From Microcella alkaliphila (GTDB taxonomy: Bacteria; Actinomycetota; Actinomycetes; Actinomycetales; Microbacteriaceae), in contig NZ_AP017315.1 of the NCBI RefSeq assembly GCF_002355395.1, forward strand, positions 1,240,001-1,304,000: 64,000 bases of DNA. The letters are read 5' to 3'. The notes below the pieces were generated by a model, which saw only the letters and a program-made list of their open reading frames with translations, had not been told where the DNA came from and did no database searches. The position numbers were made by a program, and so were the translations under genes. Below, piece after piece: positions 26,724 to 36,327 of this stretch; the first letter of the stretch is position 1; each line of letters begins with the position of its first letter.

Positions 26724-27427
26724 TGCCCGCACGGTCGTCCGCTGAGGCGCGACGGCCGGCGACAGCGGGGCTGCTGTCGATCGGCCAGGTGCTTGCCAAG
26801 CTCAGTCCCGAGTTTCCCGACCTGACGCCCTCGAAGCTGCGGTTCTTGGAGGAACGCAACCTGGTGGCACCCGAGCGAACCGACTCGGGCTACCGAAAAT
26901 TCTCGGCAGCGGACGTGGATCGCCTCCGCTTCATTCTCACCATGCAGCGCGATCACTACCTGCCGTTGAAGGTCATTCGCGAGCACCTCGACGACCTTGA
27001 CGCCGGGCGCACGCCGCGCTTGCCGGTCGGCCTCGACGTAGCCGTCCCGTCGATCCTCTCGAGCGACCATCGCTACAGCCGCGAGGAGCTCATTCGCGAG
27101 GCGCAGGCGACGCCCGGTCTGCTCAGCGACGCGATCAGCGCATCCCTGATCGCTCCGGGGGACACCTTCGGTGACGATGCGGTGCAGGTGTTGCGCGCGC
27201 TCGTGGAACTGCAGCGCACCGGCATCGAGCCCCGCCACCTGCGCGGCTTCCGCGCCTCCGCGGAGCGTGAATTGGGCCTCATCGAGAGCGCACTGATCCC
27301 GGTCTCCCGCCGCAACGACGCCTCCAGCCGTGCGAAGGCGGCAGAACTGGCTCGTGAGATTGCCAGCCAGCTCGAAATCGTGCGATCCAGCCTGATCCGT
27401 TCGGCGCTCGGCAGGCTACAGTCGTAG
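26723..27427 (+). CDS. ftsR: FtsR-like MerR-family regulator
   Basis: A 234-residue MerR-family protein with the winged-helix domain at residues about 17-90 (LLSIGQVLAKLS, SKLRFLEERNLVAPERTDSGYRKF). Its C-terminal part contains a long helix region, with no metal-binding cysteines. The position right after a GarA-like gene and before a second merR gene matches the locus of FtsR (Rv1828 type), which activates ftsZ in corynebacteria. Its ATG overlaps the FHA stop (TGATG). Confidence 0.82.
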   Translation: MPARSSAEARRPATAGLLSIGQVLAKLSPEFPDLTPSKLRFLEERNLVAPERTDSGYRKFSAADVDRLRFILTMQRDHYLPLKVIREHLDDLDAGRTPRLPVGLDVAVPSILSSDHRYSREELIREAQATPGLLSDAISASLIAPGDTFGDDAVQVLRALVELQRTGIEPRHLRGFRASAERELGLIESALIPVSRRNDASSRAKAAELAREIASQLEIVRSSLIRSALGRLQS

Positions 27428-27501
27428 GGAGGCCCGACACGCCGACGTGTCGTCGGCGGATCTCGCGGCCAGCGCGTCTTGCGCTCGCTAGGGTGAAGGG
27501 C

Positions 27502-27535
27502 GTGACGCCAAGTGTCACGTTAAGACTGAAGGTTA
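27502..27535 (+). promoter_or_regulatory. Candidate operator/promoter of the second merR gene
   Basis: CGTGAC (27501-27506) and GTCACG (27514-27519) form an inverted repeat, followed by TGAAGGTTA at 27527-27535. The TTAGGT that overlaps this element ends 7 bases before the ATG and could be a -10 box. TGAAGGTTA is also found before ftsZ (58712-58720). Confidence 0.45.
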
Positions 27536-27545
27536 GGTACGCGCC

Positions 27546-28091
27546 ATGACGGACAGCAGCCGCCGCGACGAACGCTACGAACTCGAACTGCTCTTCACCG
27601 ACGGCCTGCCCGATCTCGACGATGAGGCAGGATACCGCGGCGCTGTCGCCGCACGTGCCGCCGGCATCTCGTACCGCCAGCTCGATTACTGGGCACGCAC
27701 ACAACTCGTCGAGCCGACCGTCCGCGGCGCCTCCGGTTCGGGCACGCAGCGCCTCTACGGCTTCCGCGACATTCTCGTGCTGAAGCTAGTGAAGCGGCTG
27801 CTCGATACCGGCATTTCGCTGCAGCAGATTCGCACGGCCGTCGAGCAGCTGCGCGAATCCGGCGTGCATGACCTGGCCCAGACGACCCTCATGAGCGACG
27901 GGGCGAGCGTCTACCTCTGCACCTCCAATGACGAGGTCATCGACCTCGTCAGCCGCGGCCAGGGCGTTTTCGGCATTGCCGTCGGCAAGGTATTGCGCGA
28001 GGTCGAGACCGAACTCATCGACCTCGATGCCAGCCCGACTGCCGACCCCAAAGACGAGCTCGCCGCTCGCCGCGCGACCCGCGCCAGCTAG
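27546..28091 (+). CDS. MerR-family transcriptional regulator
   Basis: A 181-residue MerR protein. The recognition part is GISYRQLDYWARTQLVEPTV, then GTQRLYGFRDILVLKLVKRLLDTGISLQQIR. The C-terminal ligand or dimer region (VYLCTSNDEVIDLV) has no clear ligand site. This gene accompanies garA/ftsR homologues in many actinobacteria. It has its own upstream region with an inverted repeat and a TGAAGGTTA element, and so may be controlled by itself or by FtsR. Confidence 0.85.
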   Translation: MTDSSRRDERYELELLFTDGLPDLDDEAGYRGAVAARAAGISYRQLDYWARTQLVEPTVRGASGSGTQRLYGFRDILVLKLVKRLLDTGISLQQIRTAVEQLRESGVHDLAQTTLMSDGASVYLCTSNDEVIDLVSRGQGVFGIAVGKVLREVETELIDLDASPTADPKDELAARRATRAS

Positions 28092-28157
28092 CCACACGGC
28101 TCCGTGCCGACCCGGTGATATCCGGGCCGATTGCTCGCGCCCGCTGGTGCGAGCCCT

Positions 28158-28961
28158 CTACTGCTGGGCGTACTCGCCGATGCGCGCCGTGCGCATCACG
28201 CGGTCGAGGAGCTGGTCGAAGTTGCGCGCCATCTCCTGAGAGCTTTCGCCCGGCCATACGTGCAGCGGCTTCGCGGCACCCTGTGCCTGCTGGAGCGACG
28301 TGCGCTCGGGCAGCTGCGGGGCGAGCACCAGCGGGCCGAACATGTCGCGCAGCTCTTTGATGCGGAACTGGTGCTCGAGGCTTTGCACACGTGCACGGTT
28401 CACGACAATGCCGAGCGGCTGCAGACGCGGAGACAATCCGCGACGGATTTCTTCGATCGCGCGCAGCGCGCGGTCGGCGGCGGCGACAGAAAACAGGCCG
28501 GGCTCCGTGACGACCATGACCCGATCGCTCGCCGCCCACGCCGTGCGGGTGAGGGCGTTCAACGAGGGGGCGCAGTCGACGAGCACGAGGTCATATTCAT
28601 TCTCGATGTGCGCGAGAGCCTCTTCGAGTTTCCAGATCTCACGAATCGAGGGGTGCGGCCCGTCGAAGTTGATGGCGCTGGGGCTGCCGATGAGCACGTC
28701 GACCTTTCCCGGTCGTCCACGCGTCCAGCCCGACGGGGCAATCGCCTGGCGAACGATGCGCTCTTTCGGCGAGGCCAGCACGTCGGCGATCGTCAGCCGG
28801 CCGACGATCTGAATGTCCATGCCCGTGGACGCATCTGACTGCGGGTCGAGATCGACGACGAGAGTGCGCAGGCCCCGTGAGAACGCGGCCGACGCGAGCC
28901 CAAGGGTCACCGTCGTCTTGCCGACGCCTCCCTTGAGGGAGCTGATGCTCAGTACGTGCAC
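28158..28961 (-). CDS. ParA-family ATPase
   Basis: A 267-residue ParA/Soj-type ATPase with deviant Walker A SSLKGGVGKTTVT at the N-terminus, DLDPQSDAS as the second acidic motif and LVLVDCAPSLN as Walker B. No parB or parS sites are near, so it is an orphan that may position a protein complex or plasmid-like cargo; it does not look like the chromosomal parA near the origin. The GTG at 28961 is favoured by a TAGGGT box at 28975-28970 that ends 8 bases upstream. It is divergent from pyruvate carboxylase. Confidence 0.85.
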   Translation of the reverse strand: MHVLSISSLKGGVGKTTVTLGLASAAFSRGLRTLVVDLDPQSDASTGMDIQIVGRLTIADVLASPKERIVRQAIAPSGWTRGRPGKVDVLIGSPSAINFDGPHPSIREIWKLEEALAHIENEYDLVLVDCAPSLNALTRTAWAASDRVMVVTEPGLFSVAAADRALRAIEEIRRGLSPRLQPLGIVVNRARVQSLEHQFRIKELRDMFGPLVLAPQLPERTSLQQAQGAAKPLHVWPGESSQEMARNFDQLLDRVMRTARIGEYAQQ

Positions 28962-29075
28962 GGAAGAAGACCCTACCTTCACTAGGCTATGGAACGCGTG
29001 CATCCGCACCGTTCGCGGACGTCCCCGGCCACCACCCCCGACGCGACGCTTCGGCGTCGTGCCAGGAAGGACGCA

Positions 29076-32000
29076 ATGTTTCAGAAGATCCTCGTCGCTA
29101 ATCGTGGAGAAATCGCTATCCGGGCGTTTCGCGCCGCGGTTGAGCTGGGCGCCAAGACGGTCGCCGTGTTTCCCTACGAAGATCGCAACTCGTTTCACCG
29201 GCTGAAGGCCGACGAGGCGTATCAGATCGGTGAGGAAGGCCACCCGGTCCGCGCCTACCTCGACGTCGACGAGATCATTCGCGTCGCGAAGCTCTCGGGT
29301 GCCGACGCGATCTACCCGGGCTACGGGTTCCTCAGCGAGAACCCCGACCTGGCCGAGGCGGCGCGTGCCAACGGCATCGCGTTCATCGGTCCGCCGCGCG
29401 AAGTGCTTGAGATGGCCGGCAACAAGGTGTCGGCGAAAGAGAAGGCGATCGCGGCGGGCGTACCCGTTCTCCAGTCGAGCCCCGCGACGACCGATATCGA
29501 GGTGCTTCTTGCCGCCGCCGACGAGATCGGCTTCCCGATTTTCGCGAAGGCCGTCGCGGGCGGCGGCGGGCGTGGGATGCGCCGGGTCGAGACCCGAGAC
29601 GAGCTGCGGCCCGCGCTCGAGGCCGCCATGCGCGAAGCCGACAGCGCGTTTGGCGACCCCACCATGTTCCTCGAACAGGCCGTCGTGCGCCCCCGACACA
29701 TCGAGGTGCAGATCCTCGCCGACGCACACGGTGAGACCGTGCACCTGTTCGAACGCGACTGCTCGATTCAGCGCCGCCACCAGAAGGTGGTCGAGATTGC
29801 GCCCGCCCCGAACCTCGACGACAGCATCCGCGAGGCGATGTACCGCGACGCGGTCGCCTTCGCGAAGTCGATCGGCTACGTCAACGCCGGCACCGTCGAG
29901 TTCCTGCTCGACACGGCAGGCGAGCGAGCCGGGCAGCACGTCTTCATCGAGATGAACCCGCGCATCCAGGTCGAGCACACCGTGACCGAGGAGGTCACGG
30001 ATGTCGACCTCGTGCGCGCGCAGATGCTGATCGCCGCGGGCGAGTCGCTCGAGAACCTGGGCCTGCGCCAAGACCAGATTCACCTGCGCGGTGCTGCCCT
30101 GCAGTGTCGCATCACCACGGAAGACCCGGCGAGCGGGTTCCGCCCCGACACCGGCAAGATCACCACCTACCGCTCGCCCGGAGGTGCGGGCGTGCGCCTC
30201 GACGGCGGCACCATCGCCGCCGGCGCGCAGGTGAGCCCGCACTTCGACTCGATGCTCGCCAAGATGACGTGCCGCGGTCGTGACTTCGCCACGGCTGTGA
30301 ACCGCGCCAAGCGCGGACTCGCCGAGTTCCGTATCCGCGGCGTCACCACGAACATCCCGTTCTTGCAGGCCGTGCTCGACGACCCGGCGGTGATCGCCGG
30401 CGATCTGTCGACGTCGTTCATCGATGAGCGCCCCGAGCTGGTCACGATGAACCCGTCGAAGGACCGCGGCACGAAGATGCTGACGTGGCTCGCCGACGTC
30501 ACCGTCAATCAGCCGAACGGCGCGGGGGAGGGCGTCATCGACCCGGCAGTGAAGCTGCCCGCCGTCGACCTCAGCCTGCCTGCGCCCGCGGGCTCGCGCG
30601 ACCGCCTGCGCGAGCTCGGCCCGGCCGGCTTTGCCGCCGCGCTGCGGGCGCAGACCGCTCTCGCCGTCACCGACTCAACCTTCCGCGACGCCCACCAGTC
30701 GTTGCTCGCGACCCGCGTGCGCACCCGCGACCTGGTCGCCGTCATGCCCCACGTCGCCCGACTGACCCCCGAGCTCCTGAGCGTCGAGGCGTGGGGTGGC
30801 GCGACCTACGACGTGGCCTTGCGTTTCCTTGGCGAAGACCCGTGGCAGCGACTCGCCGCCATGCGCGAGGCACTGCCGAACGTCGCAATTCAGATGCTGC
30901 TGCGCGGCCGCAACACGGTGGGCTACACGCCGTACCCGACCGAGGTCACCGACGCGTTCGTGCGCGAGGCCGCGGCGACCGGCGTCGACATCTTCCGCAT
31001 CTTCGACGCCCTCAACGACGTTGACCAGATGCGCCCGGCGATCGACGCGGTCCTCGAGACGGGCACCACGATCGCCGAGGTGGGCATGTGCTACTCCGGC
31101 GACCTGCTGAACCCCGCCGAGGACCTGTACACGCTCGACTACTACCTGCGCCTCGCCGAACGCATCGTTGAGGCCGGCGCCCACGTGCTTGCGATCAAAG
31201 ACATGGCGGGCCTCCTGCGCGCCGGCGCCGCCGAGAAGCTCGTCGCCGCGTTGCGCGAACGCTTCGACGTGCCCCTGCACGTGCACACGCACGACACCGC
31301 GGGCGGCCAGCTGGCGACGCTTCTTGCAGCCTCGCGTGCCGGCGCGGACGCGGTCGACGCGGCGAGCGCGCCCATGGCGGGCACGACGTCTCAGCCCGCG
31401 CTGTCGGCCCTCGTCGCAGCCCTCGCGCACACGGAGCGCGACACCGGTCTCGATCTCGGCGCCGTCAGCGACCTCGAGCCCTACTGGGAGGCGGTGCGAC
31501 GCGCATACAAGCCGTTCGAGTCGGGCCTGCCCGGGCCGACGGGACGCGTGTACCACCATGAGATCCCGGGTGGGCAGCTGTCGAACCTGCGCCAGCAGGC
31601 CATCGCTCTCGGCCTCGGCGACCGCTTCGAGCTCATCGAGGACTGGTATGCCGCGGCGAACCGCATCCTCGGCCGGCCGACGAAGGTGACTCCGTCGTCG
31701 AAGGTGGTCGGTGACCTCGCGCTGCAAATGGCCGCCGCGGGAGCCGACCCTGACGACTTCGAGCAGAACCCGCAGAACTACGACATCCCCGACTCGGTGA
31801 TCGGCTTCATGGCTGGCGAGCTCGGCGATCTGCCGGGCGGATGGCCCGAGCCGTTCCGCACCAAGGTTCTCGAGGGGCGCACCGTGAAGCCCGGGCTCAC
31901 CGAGCTCACCGACGACCAGCGCGCCGCGCTCGACGGATCGACCGACGAGCGTCGCCTCATGCTGAATCAGCTGCTGTTCGCCCAGCCCACGCAGCAGTTC

Positions 32001-32480
32001 CTCCAGGTGCGGGAGCAGTACGGCGACGTGTCCGTGCTGGCAACCCCCGACTATCTGTACGGCCTGAAGCCGGGCGAAGAGCACGTCATCGAGATGGAGC
32101 GCGGCGTCACCCTGTTCATGGGTCTCGAGGCGATCAGCGAGGCGGACGAAAAGGGCATGCGAACGGTTATGGCCACGCTCAACGGCCAGTTGCGTCCCGT
32201 GCTCATTCGCGACCGCTCGGTCGCCGTCGATTCCGCCTCGGCCGAGAAGGCGGACCCGGGGAAGCCCGGCCACGTCGCCGCGCCCTTCAGCGGCGTCGTC
32301 ACGCTGCAGGTCGACGAGGGCGACGAGGTTGAGGCGGGCGCCACCATCGCGACGATTGAGGCGATGAAGATGGAGGCGGCCATCACGACCCCGATTGCGG
32401 GCACGATCGAGCGTCGAGCGATTCCCTCTACGCAGCAGGTGGAGGCCGGGGACCTGCTCGTCGTCGTCGCCGGGACGTAG
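29076..32480 (+). CDS. pyc: Pyruvate carboxylase
   Basis: A 1134-residue biotin enzyme making oxaloacetate from pyruvate and bicarbonate. Domains in order: biotin carboxylase (1 to about 450, with AVAGGGGRGMR and EMNPRIQVEHTVTEEVT), carboxyltransferase (about 520-800, with DSTFRDAHQSLLATRVR and a metal-site region HVHTHDTAG), the tetramerisation part, and the biotin carrier domain with EAMKMEA at the C-terminus. AGGAAGG precedes the ATG. A TAGGCT box at 28983-28988 would give a leader of about 80 bases; an in-frame GTG at 28998 could extend the N-terminus by 26 residues. Confidence 0.96.
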   Translation: MFQKILVANRGEIAIRAFRAAVELGAKTVAVFPYEDRNSFHRLKADEAYQIGEEGHPVRAYLDVDEIIRVAKLSGADAIYPGYGFLSENPDLAEAARANGIAFIGPPREVLEMAGNKVSAKEKAIAAGVPVLQSSPATTDIEVLLAAADEIGFPIFAKAVAGGGGRGMRRVETRDELRPALEAAMREADSAFGDPTMFLEQAVVRPRHIEVQILADAHGETVHLFERDCSIQRRHQKVVEIAPAPNLDDSIREAMYRDAVAFAKSIGYVNAGTVEFLLDTAGERAGQHVFIEMNPRIQVEHTVTEEVTDVDLVRAQMLIAAGESLENLGLRQDQIHLRGAALQCRITTEDPASGFRPDTGKITTYRSPGGAGVRLDGGTIAAGAQVSPHFDSMLAKMTCRGRDFATAVNRAKRGLAEFRIRGVTTNIPFLQAVLDDPAVIAGDLSTSFIDERPELVTMNPSKDRGTKMLTWLADVTVNQPNGAGEGVIDPAVKLPAVDLSLPAPAGSRDRLRELGPAGFAAALRAQTALAVTDSTFRDAHQSLLATRVRTRDLVAVMPHVARLTPELLSVEAWGGATYDVALRFLGEDPWQRLAAMREALPNVAIQMLLRGRNTVGYTPYPTEVTDAFVREAAATGVDIFRIFDALNDVDQMRPAIDAVLETGTTIAEVGMCYSGDLLNPAEDLYTLDYYLRLAERIVEAGAHVLAIKDMAGLLRAGAAEKLVAALRERFDVPLHVHTHDTAGGQLATLLAASRAGADAVDAASAPMAGTTSQPALSALVAALAHTERDTGLDLGAVSDLEPYWEAVRRAYKPFESGLPGPTGRVYHHEIPGGQLSNLRQQAIALGLGDRFELIEDWYAAANRILGRPTKVTPSSKVVGDLALQMAAAGADPDDFEQNPQNYDIPDSVIGFMAGELGDLPGGWPEPFRTKVLEGRTVKPGLTELTDDQRAALDGSTDERRLMLNQLLFAQPTQQFLQVREQYGDVSVLATPDYLYGLKPGEEHVIEMERGVTLFMGLEAISEADEKGMRTVMATLNGQLRPVLIRDRSVAVDSASAEKADPGKPGHVAAPFSGVVTLQVDEGDEVEAGATIATIEAMKMEAAITTPIAGTIERRAIPSTQQVEAGDLLVVVAGT

Positions 32481-32495
32481 ACACCCGGGTCAGTG

Positions 32496-32515
32496 AGCGG
32501 GGCGAAGACCCCGCT
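32496..32515 (+). terminator. Small hairpin after pyc
   Basis: A 7-bp stem (AGCGGGG / CCCCGCT) with a 6-base loop lies between pyc and the MinD-like gene. No T-run follows, so termination is probably partial. Confidence 0.45.
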
Positions 32516-32548
32516 ACACTGGCGTGTCGAACTTCGGAAGGAGGCCGC

Positions 32549-33859
32549 ATGGCCGAGAAACGCGACGCATCAGGCGACGTCTCGACCGACGTGGTCGGGG
32601 CAACCACACCCCGCACCGTCAATGACGGCGTCGAGCCCGGCGGCGGAAGCGAGTTTATTGCCGCTGTGCCCGAGTCTCTTACCATCGACGTCGCGCTGCC
32701 CGAACCGACACCTGACGAGGCTCCCGACCCGACCGCGGAGCTCGCTGCGCGCGGCGTTGACCCGCAGATCGTCGAGATGCTGCAGACGGGCGCTACGACC
32801 ATCCAGCTCGGTGACCAGCAGCTCGCCAGCGCCCTGACCCAGCCCGACCTCAGCGACATCGACCCGGCTGATCTCCCCGCCGACCTGTCGCGCCGCGTCA
32901 TGTACGGGGACCACCAGCCCGAACCAGCGGGAATGCTGACGGCCGACCGCCTGCTCGACCCGAAGCGTTCCCGCCCGAACGGCCCCGAAGGCGCTTGGCC
33001 GCGGTTCGTGTACCTGAGCACGTTCAAGCAGGTCAACATCGGCGACTCGCGTCGCGTTCGCGAGCGTAAAGAATTGGATGCGCGCATCGCGCAGCCGCTC
33101 GGTCTCAATGCCCGCTTCGTGCCCGTGCTGACCCGCAAGGGTGGCGTCGGCAAGACGACCGTGACCACTCTTCTCGGCATGGCGCTGGCTTCCGTGCGCG
33201 AAGACCGCGTCATCGCCATCGATGCCAACCCCGATCGCGGAACGCTCGCCGAGCGCGTTGCGAAGCAGACACGCTCCACGGTGCGTGACGTCGTCAACCG
33301 CGCCGCGTCCGTCGGTGCCTACAACGACTTCTCGACCTTTGTGTCGCGCGACGCGACGCGACTGGACGTGCTCGCCAGCGACACCGATCCGTTGCTGTCC
33401 GAAGCGTTCGACGCCGACGACTACAACGTCGTCGCCGACCTCGCCGCGCGCTACTACTCGATTGTCTTGACCGACTGCGGTACGGGAATTGTGCACTCGG
33501 TCATGCGTCCCACCCTCGAGCGCGCTGACTCCGTCGTCATCGTGTCGGGCGGCAGCGTCGACGAGGCGCGCCTTGCCAGCGAGACGCTGACCTGGCTGGA
33601 GGCCAACGGCTACGACGAGCTGGTGCGCAACGCGGTTGTCGCGATCAACACCGCCACCCAGGGCACCAACCTCGTGAAGCTCGAAGAGATCGAGGCGCAC
33701 TTCGCCTCGCGCGTGCGCGAGATCGTGCGCATCCCCTACGACGAGGTGCTGGCTGCCGGCTCCGTCGTGAAGTGGAAAGACCTGAAGCCGTACACCCGCC
33801 ACGCGGCCCGTGAGCTCGCCGCGCTGGTGGTCGAGGGCATTCCGCGCGACGGGTACTGA
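32549..33859 (+). CDS. MinD/ParA-like ATPase with long disordered N-terminus
   Basis: A 436-residue protein. Residues 1 to about 150 are acidic, Pro-rich and probably disordered. A basic stretch (RRVRERKELDARI) comes next, and then the ATPase with RKGGVGKTTVTT at 196-207, DANPDRGTLAERV, and LTDCGTGI as the Walker B region. The order of tail, ERxxLxxRI-type linker and MinD core resembles the MinD-like ATPases linked to ESX/type VII secretion, but no secretion genes are here. GGAGG precedes the ATG. The deformylase gene follows after 9 bases. Confidence 0.8.
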   Translation: MAEKRDASGDVSTDVVGATTPRTVNDGVEPGGGSEFIAAVPESLTIDVALPEPTPDEAPDPTAELAARGVDPQIVEMLQTGATTIQLGDQQLASALTQPDLSDIDPADLPADLSRRVMYGDHQPEPAGMLTADRLLDPKRSRPNGPEGAWPRFVYLSTFKQVNIGDSRRVRERKELDARIAQPLGLNARFVPVLTRKGGVGKTTVTTLLGMALASVREDRVIAIDANPDRGTLAERVAKQTRSTVRDVVNRAASVGAYNDFSTFVSRDATRLDVLASDTDPLLSEAFDADDYNVVADLAARYYSIVLTDCGTGIVHSVMRPTLERADSVVIVSGGSVDEARLASETLTWLEANGYDELVRNAVVAINTATQGTNLVKLEEIEAHFASRVREIVRIPYDEVLAAGSVVKWKDLKPYTRHAARELAALVVEGIPRDGY

Positions 33860-33868
33860 TCGCGCACG

Positions 33869-34369
33869 ATGACCGTCCGCCCCATTCGCCTCTTCGGCGA
33901 CCCCGTGTTGCGCTCGCGCACCGATCGTGTCGTCCACTTCGATGCGTCGTTGCGCGCGCTCGTTGACGACCTGCTCGACACGGTGCAGGTTCCGGGGCGC
34001 GCGGGCGTCGCCGCGAACCAGATCGGCGTGGGGCTTGCCGTGTTCAGCTACAACATCGATGGTGACCTCGGCTACATCATCAACCCGCAGCTTGTCGAGG
34101 TGCGCGGCGACGCCGAGCCCGTCGATGAGGGGTGCCTCTCGGTTCCTGGGCTCGCCTACCCGCGCCGGCGTCACCCGTGGGCGCGCGTCGAGGGCGTCGA
34201 CCTCGACGGCAACGCCGTCGCCGTCGAGGGGGAGGGGTTGCTTGCCCAGGCGCTGCAGCACGAGACGGATCACCTCGAGGGCCGGGTGTACGTCGAGGGC
34301 CTCGAGCCGGAACTGAAGCGCGAGGCGATGCGGGCGATCAGGACCGCCGACTGGTTCCAGCGGCCCTGA
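33869..34369 (+). CDS. def: Peptide deformylase
   Basis: A 166-residue metalloenzyme removing the formyl group from nascent proteins. All three motifs are present: GVAANQIG, EGCLSVPG (metal cysteine) and QHETDHLEG (HExxH with two metal histidines and the catalytic glutamate). The full length is normal. It is likely cotranscribed with the MinD-like gene. Confidence 0.95.
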   Translation: MTVRPIRLFGDPVLRSRTDRVVHFDASLRALVDDLLDTVQVPGRAGVAANQIGVGLAVFSYNIDGDLGYIINPQLVEVRGDAEPVDEGCLSVPGLAYPRRRHPWARVEGVDLDGNAVAVEGEGLLAQALQHETDHLEGRVYVEGLEPELKREAMRAIRTADWFQRP

Positions 34370-34395
34370 CCACGCGCATCCCGTGCGGTGTCGCG

Positions 34396-36225
34396 CTACT
34401 GCGCGAGTGAGATTCCTTGCGTCTCGGGCGAGGCCGAGTACAGCCCGTCGATCACCGACGCGAAGTCTTTCGTGATGACGTGGCGCTTGATGCTCATCTT
34501 GGGCGTGAGGTGCCCCGAGGCCTCCGTGAACTCGGTCGCGAGAATCACAAACTTGCGGATGGACTCGGCGCGCGACACGCGGGCGTTCGCGACGTCGATC
34601 GCGCTCTGCACCTCGGCGAGCACCTTGGGGTGCTGAGCGGCGTCGGCGAGCGTCATCTGCGCGTCCTCGCCGTTGTTGTTGAGCCACACCGGCAGCATCT
34701 CGGGGTCGAGCGTGATGAGGGCCGAGATGAACGGCTTCTGGTCGCCCACCACGACGACCTGGCCGACGATCGGGTTCGCGCGGATCGGGTCTTCCAGAAC
34801 GGCGGGGGCGACGTTCTTGCCGCCCGCGGTCACGATGATCTCCTTCTTGCGGCCCGTGATCGTGAGGTAGCCGTCGGCGTCGATCGTGCCGATGTCGCCG
34901 GTGCGGAACCAGCCGTCCTCCGTCATGACCTCGGCTGTCGCCTCAGGTTTCTTCCAGTAGCCGGCGAACACGTTGTTGCCGGAGATGAGGATCTCGCCGT
35001 CGTCGTCGAGGGCGATTCCGACGCCCGGAAGCGCCGGGCCGACCGTGCCGATCTTGAAGTTGTTGACAAGGTTCACCGAGGCGGGAGCCGTCGTTTCGGT
35101 GAGGCCGTAGCCCTCCAGGATGCGCACGTTCAGGGCGCGGAAGAAGTGCCCGAGACGCGTGCCGAGCGGCGCCGAGCCCGACACGGCGTACTGCACGCGG
35201 CCGCCCATCGCGTTCTTCAGCCTCGAGTACACGAGCTTGTCGAACAGCATGAATTGCAGCTTCAGGCCGAGCGGCACCGAGCCGGTGTCGAGAGCCTTCG
35301 AGTAGGCGACAGCGGTGTCGGCGGCCCTGCGGAAGATCTTTCCCTTACCGCCGGCCTCGGCCTTCTGCTCGGCCGAGTTGTAGACCTTCTCGAACACCCG
35401 CGGAACGGCGAGCAGGAAGGTCGGCTTGAACGAGCCGAGCGCGGGCAAGAGCTGCTTCGTGTCGGCCTGGTGACCGACCTTGATGCCGCCGTGCACGCAG
35501 ATGATCGAGATGAAGCGCGCAAACACGTGCGCAGTCGTGATGAACAGCAGGGTCGATGCGCCGGGCGCGAAGACCTCCTTCATCGCGATGCGGGCGTTGC
35601 GCGACAGCTCGACGAAGTTCGAGTGCGTCAGCATGACGCCCTTCGGCACTCCCGTCGAGCCGGAGGTGTAGATGAGGGTCGCGAGGTCACTGCCGACTGC
35701 CGCCGTGCGTCGCGCCTCGACGGCCTCGTCGGTGACGTCCGTGCCGTCGGCGGCGAGCTTGTCGAGCGCGCCGAGGTGCATCTGCCACACGTGGCCGATG
35801 CTCGGCACGTCGCTGGCGATCTCGTCGAAGCGCGAGTAGTGCTCGGCGGTCTCGACGATCAGGTGGTGCGCCTCTGAGTCTTCGAGGATGTACTGGATCT
35901 GGCTCGGCGAACTCGTCTCGTAGATCGGGACGAGGACGGCGCCGGCGAACCACGCCGCGAAGTCGACCAGGGTCCACTCGTAGCGGGTCTTGCACATGAA
36001 CCCGATCTTCTCGCCGGGCTCGACGCCCGCGGCGATGAAGCCCTTGGCCAGAGCGACCACCTGCGTGTGAAACTCGGCGGCCGTGACGTCACTCCAGCCG
36101 CCGTCGGCGGTCGGAAGGGCGAACAGCGCATCATCGGGCGCCTGGGCGACGCGGTCGACAAGCAGGTCAGTAGTGTTCGCGTCGGGGTCGGGGGTCACGA
36201 CGGCCGGGACGACGAATTTTTTCAC
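34396..36225 (-). CDS. Long-chain fatty acid-CoA ligase, AMP-binding
   Basis: A 609-residue adenylate-forming enzyme of the FadD15-like class. It has TLIYTSGSTGVPKGVMLTH for ATP binding, GYGLTETTAPASVN, GWFRTGDIGTIDADGYLTI, and the C-terminal GRKKEIIVTAGGKNVAP. It activates fatty acids to acyl-CoA for lipid synthesis or breakdown. The GTG start has GAGGAG before it. It is divergent from the glucokinase gene. In mycobacteria a fadD15 homologue lies in the same neighbourhood as plsC, aroG and the kinase, so local gene order is conserved. Confidence 0.93.
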   Translation of the reverse strand: MKKFVVPAVVTPDPDANTTDLLVDRVAQAPDDALFALPTADGGWSDVTAAEFHTQVVALAKGFIAAGVEPGEKIGFMCKTRYEWTLVDFAAWFAGAVLVPIYETSSPSQIQYILEDSEAHHLIVETAEHYSRFDEIASDVPSIGHVWQMHLGALDKLAADGTDVTDEAVEARRTAAVGSDLATLIYTSGSTGVPKGVMLTHSNFVELSRNARIAMKEVFAPGASTLLFITTAHVFARFISIICVHGGIKVGHQADTKQLLPALGSFKPTFLLAVPRVFEKVYNSAEQKAEAGGKGKIFRRAADTAVAYSKALDTGSVPLGLKLQFMLFDKLVYSRLKNAMGGRVQYAVSGSAPLGTRLGHFFRALNVRILEGYGLTETTAPASVNLVNNFKIGTVGPALPGVGIALDDDGEILISGNNVFAGYWKKPEATAEVMTEDGWFRTGDIGTIDADGYLTITGRKKEIIVTAGGKNVAPAVLEDPIRANPIVGQVVVVGDQKPFISALITLDPEMLPVWLNNNGEDAQMTLADAAQHPKVLAEVQSAIDVANARVSRAESIRKFVILATEFTEASGHLTPKMSIKRHVITKDFASVIDGLYSASPETQGISLAQ

Positions 36226-36327
36226 GGCAGCTCCTCTGGCACCGGGTCTGGTCTGGGGCGGTTCGACCAGCCTACCGGCGCGACCTCGCCACGCGCTGAC
36301 TGCTCACCACCGATAGAGTTTCGAGCC

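Noticed and set aside
32570..34687. Minus-strand frame of 705 codons over the MinD-like and def genes
   Set aside because: Antisense shadow; both plus-strand genes have complete motifs and ribosome-binding sites.
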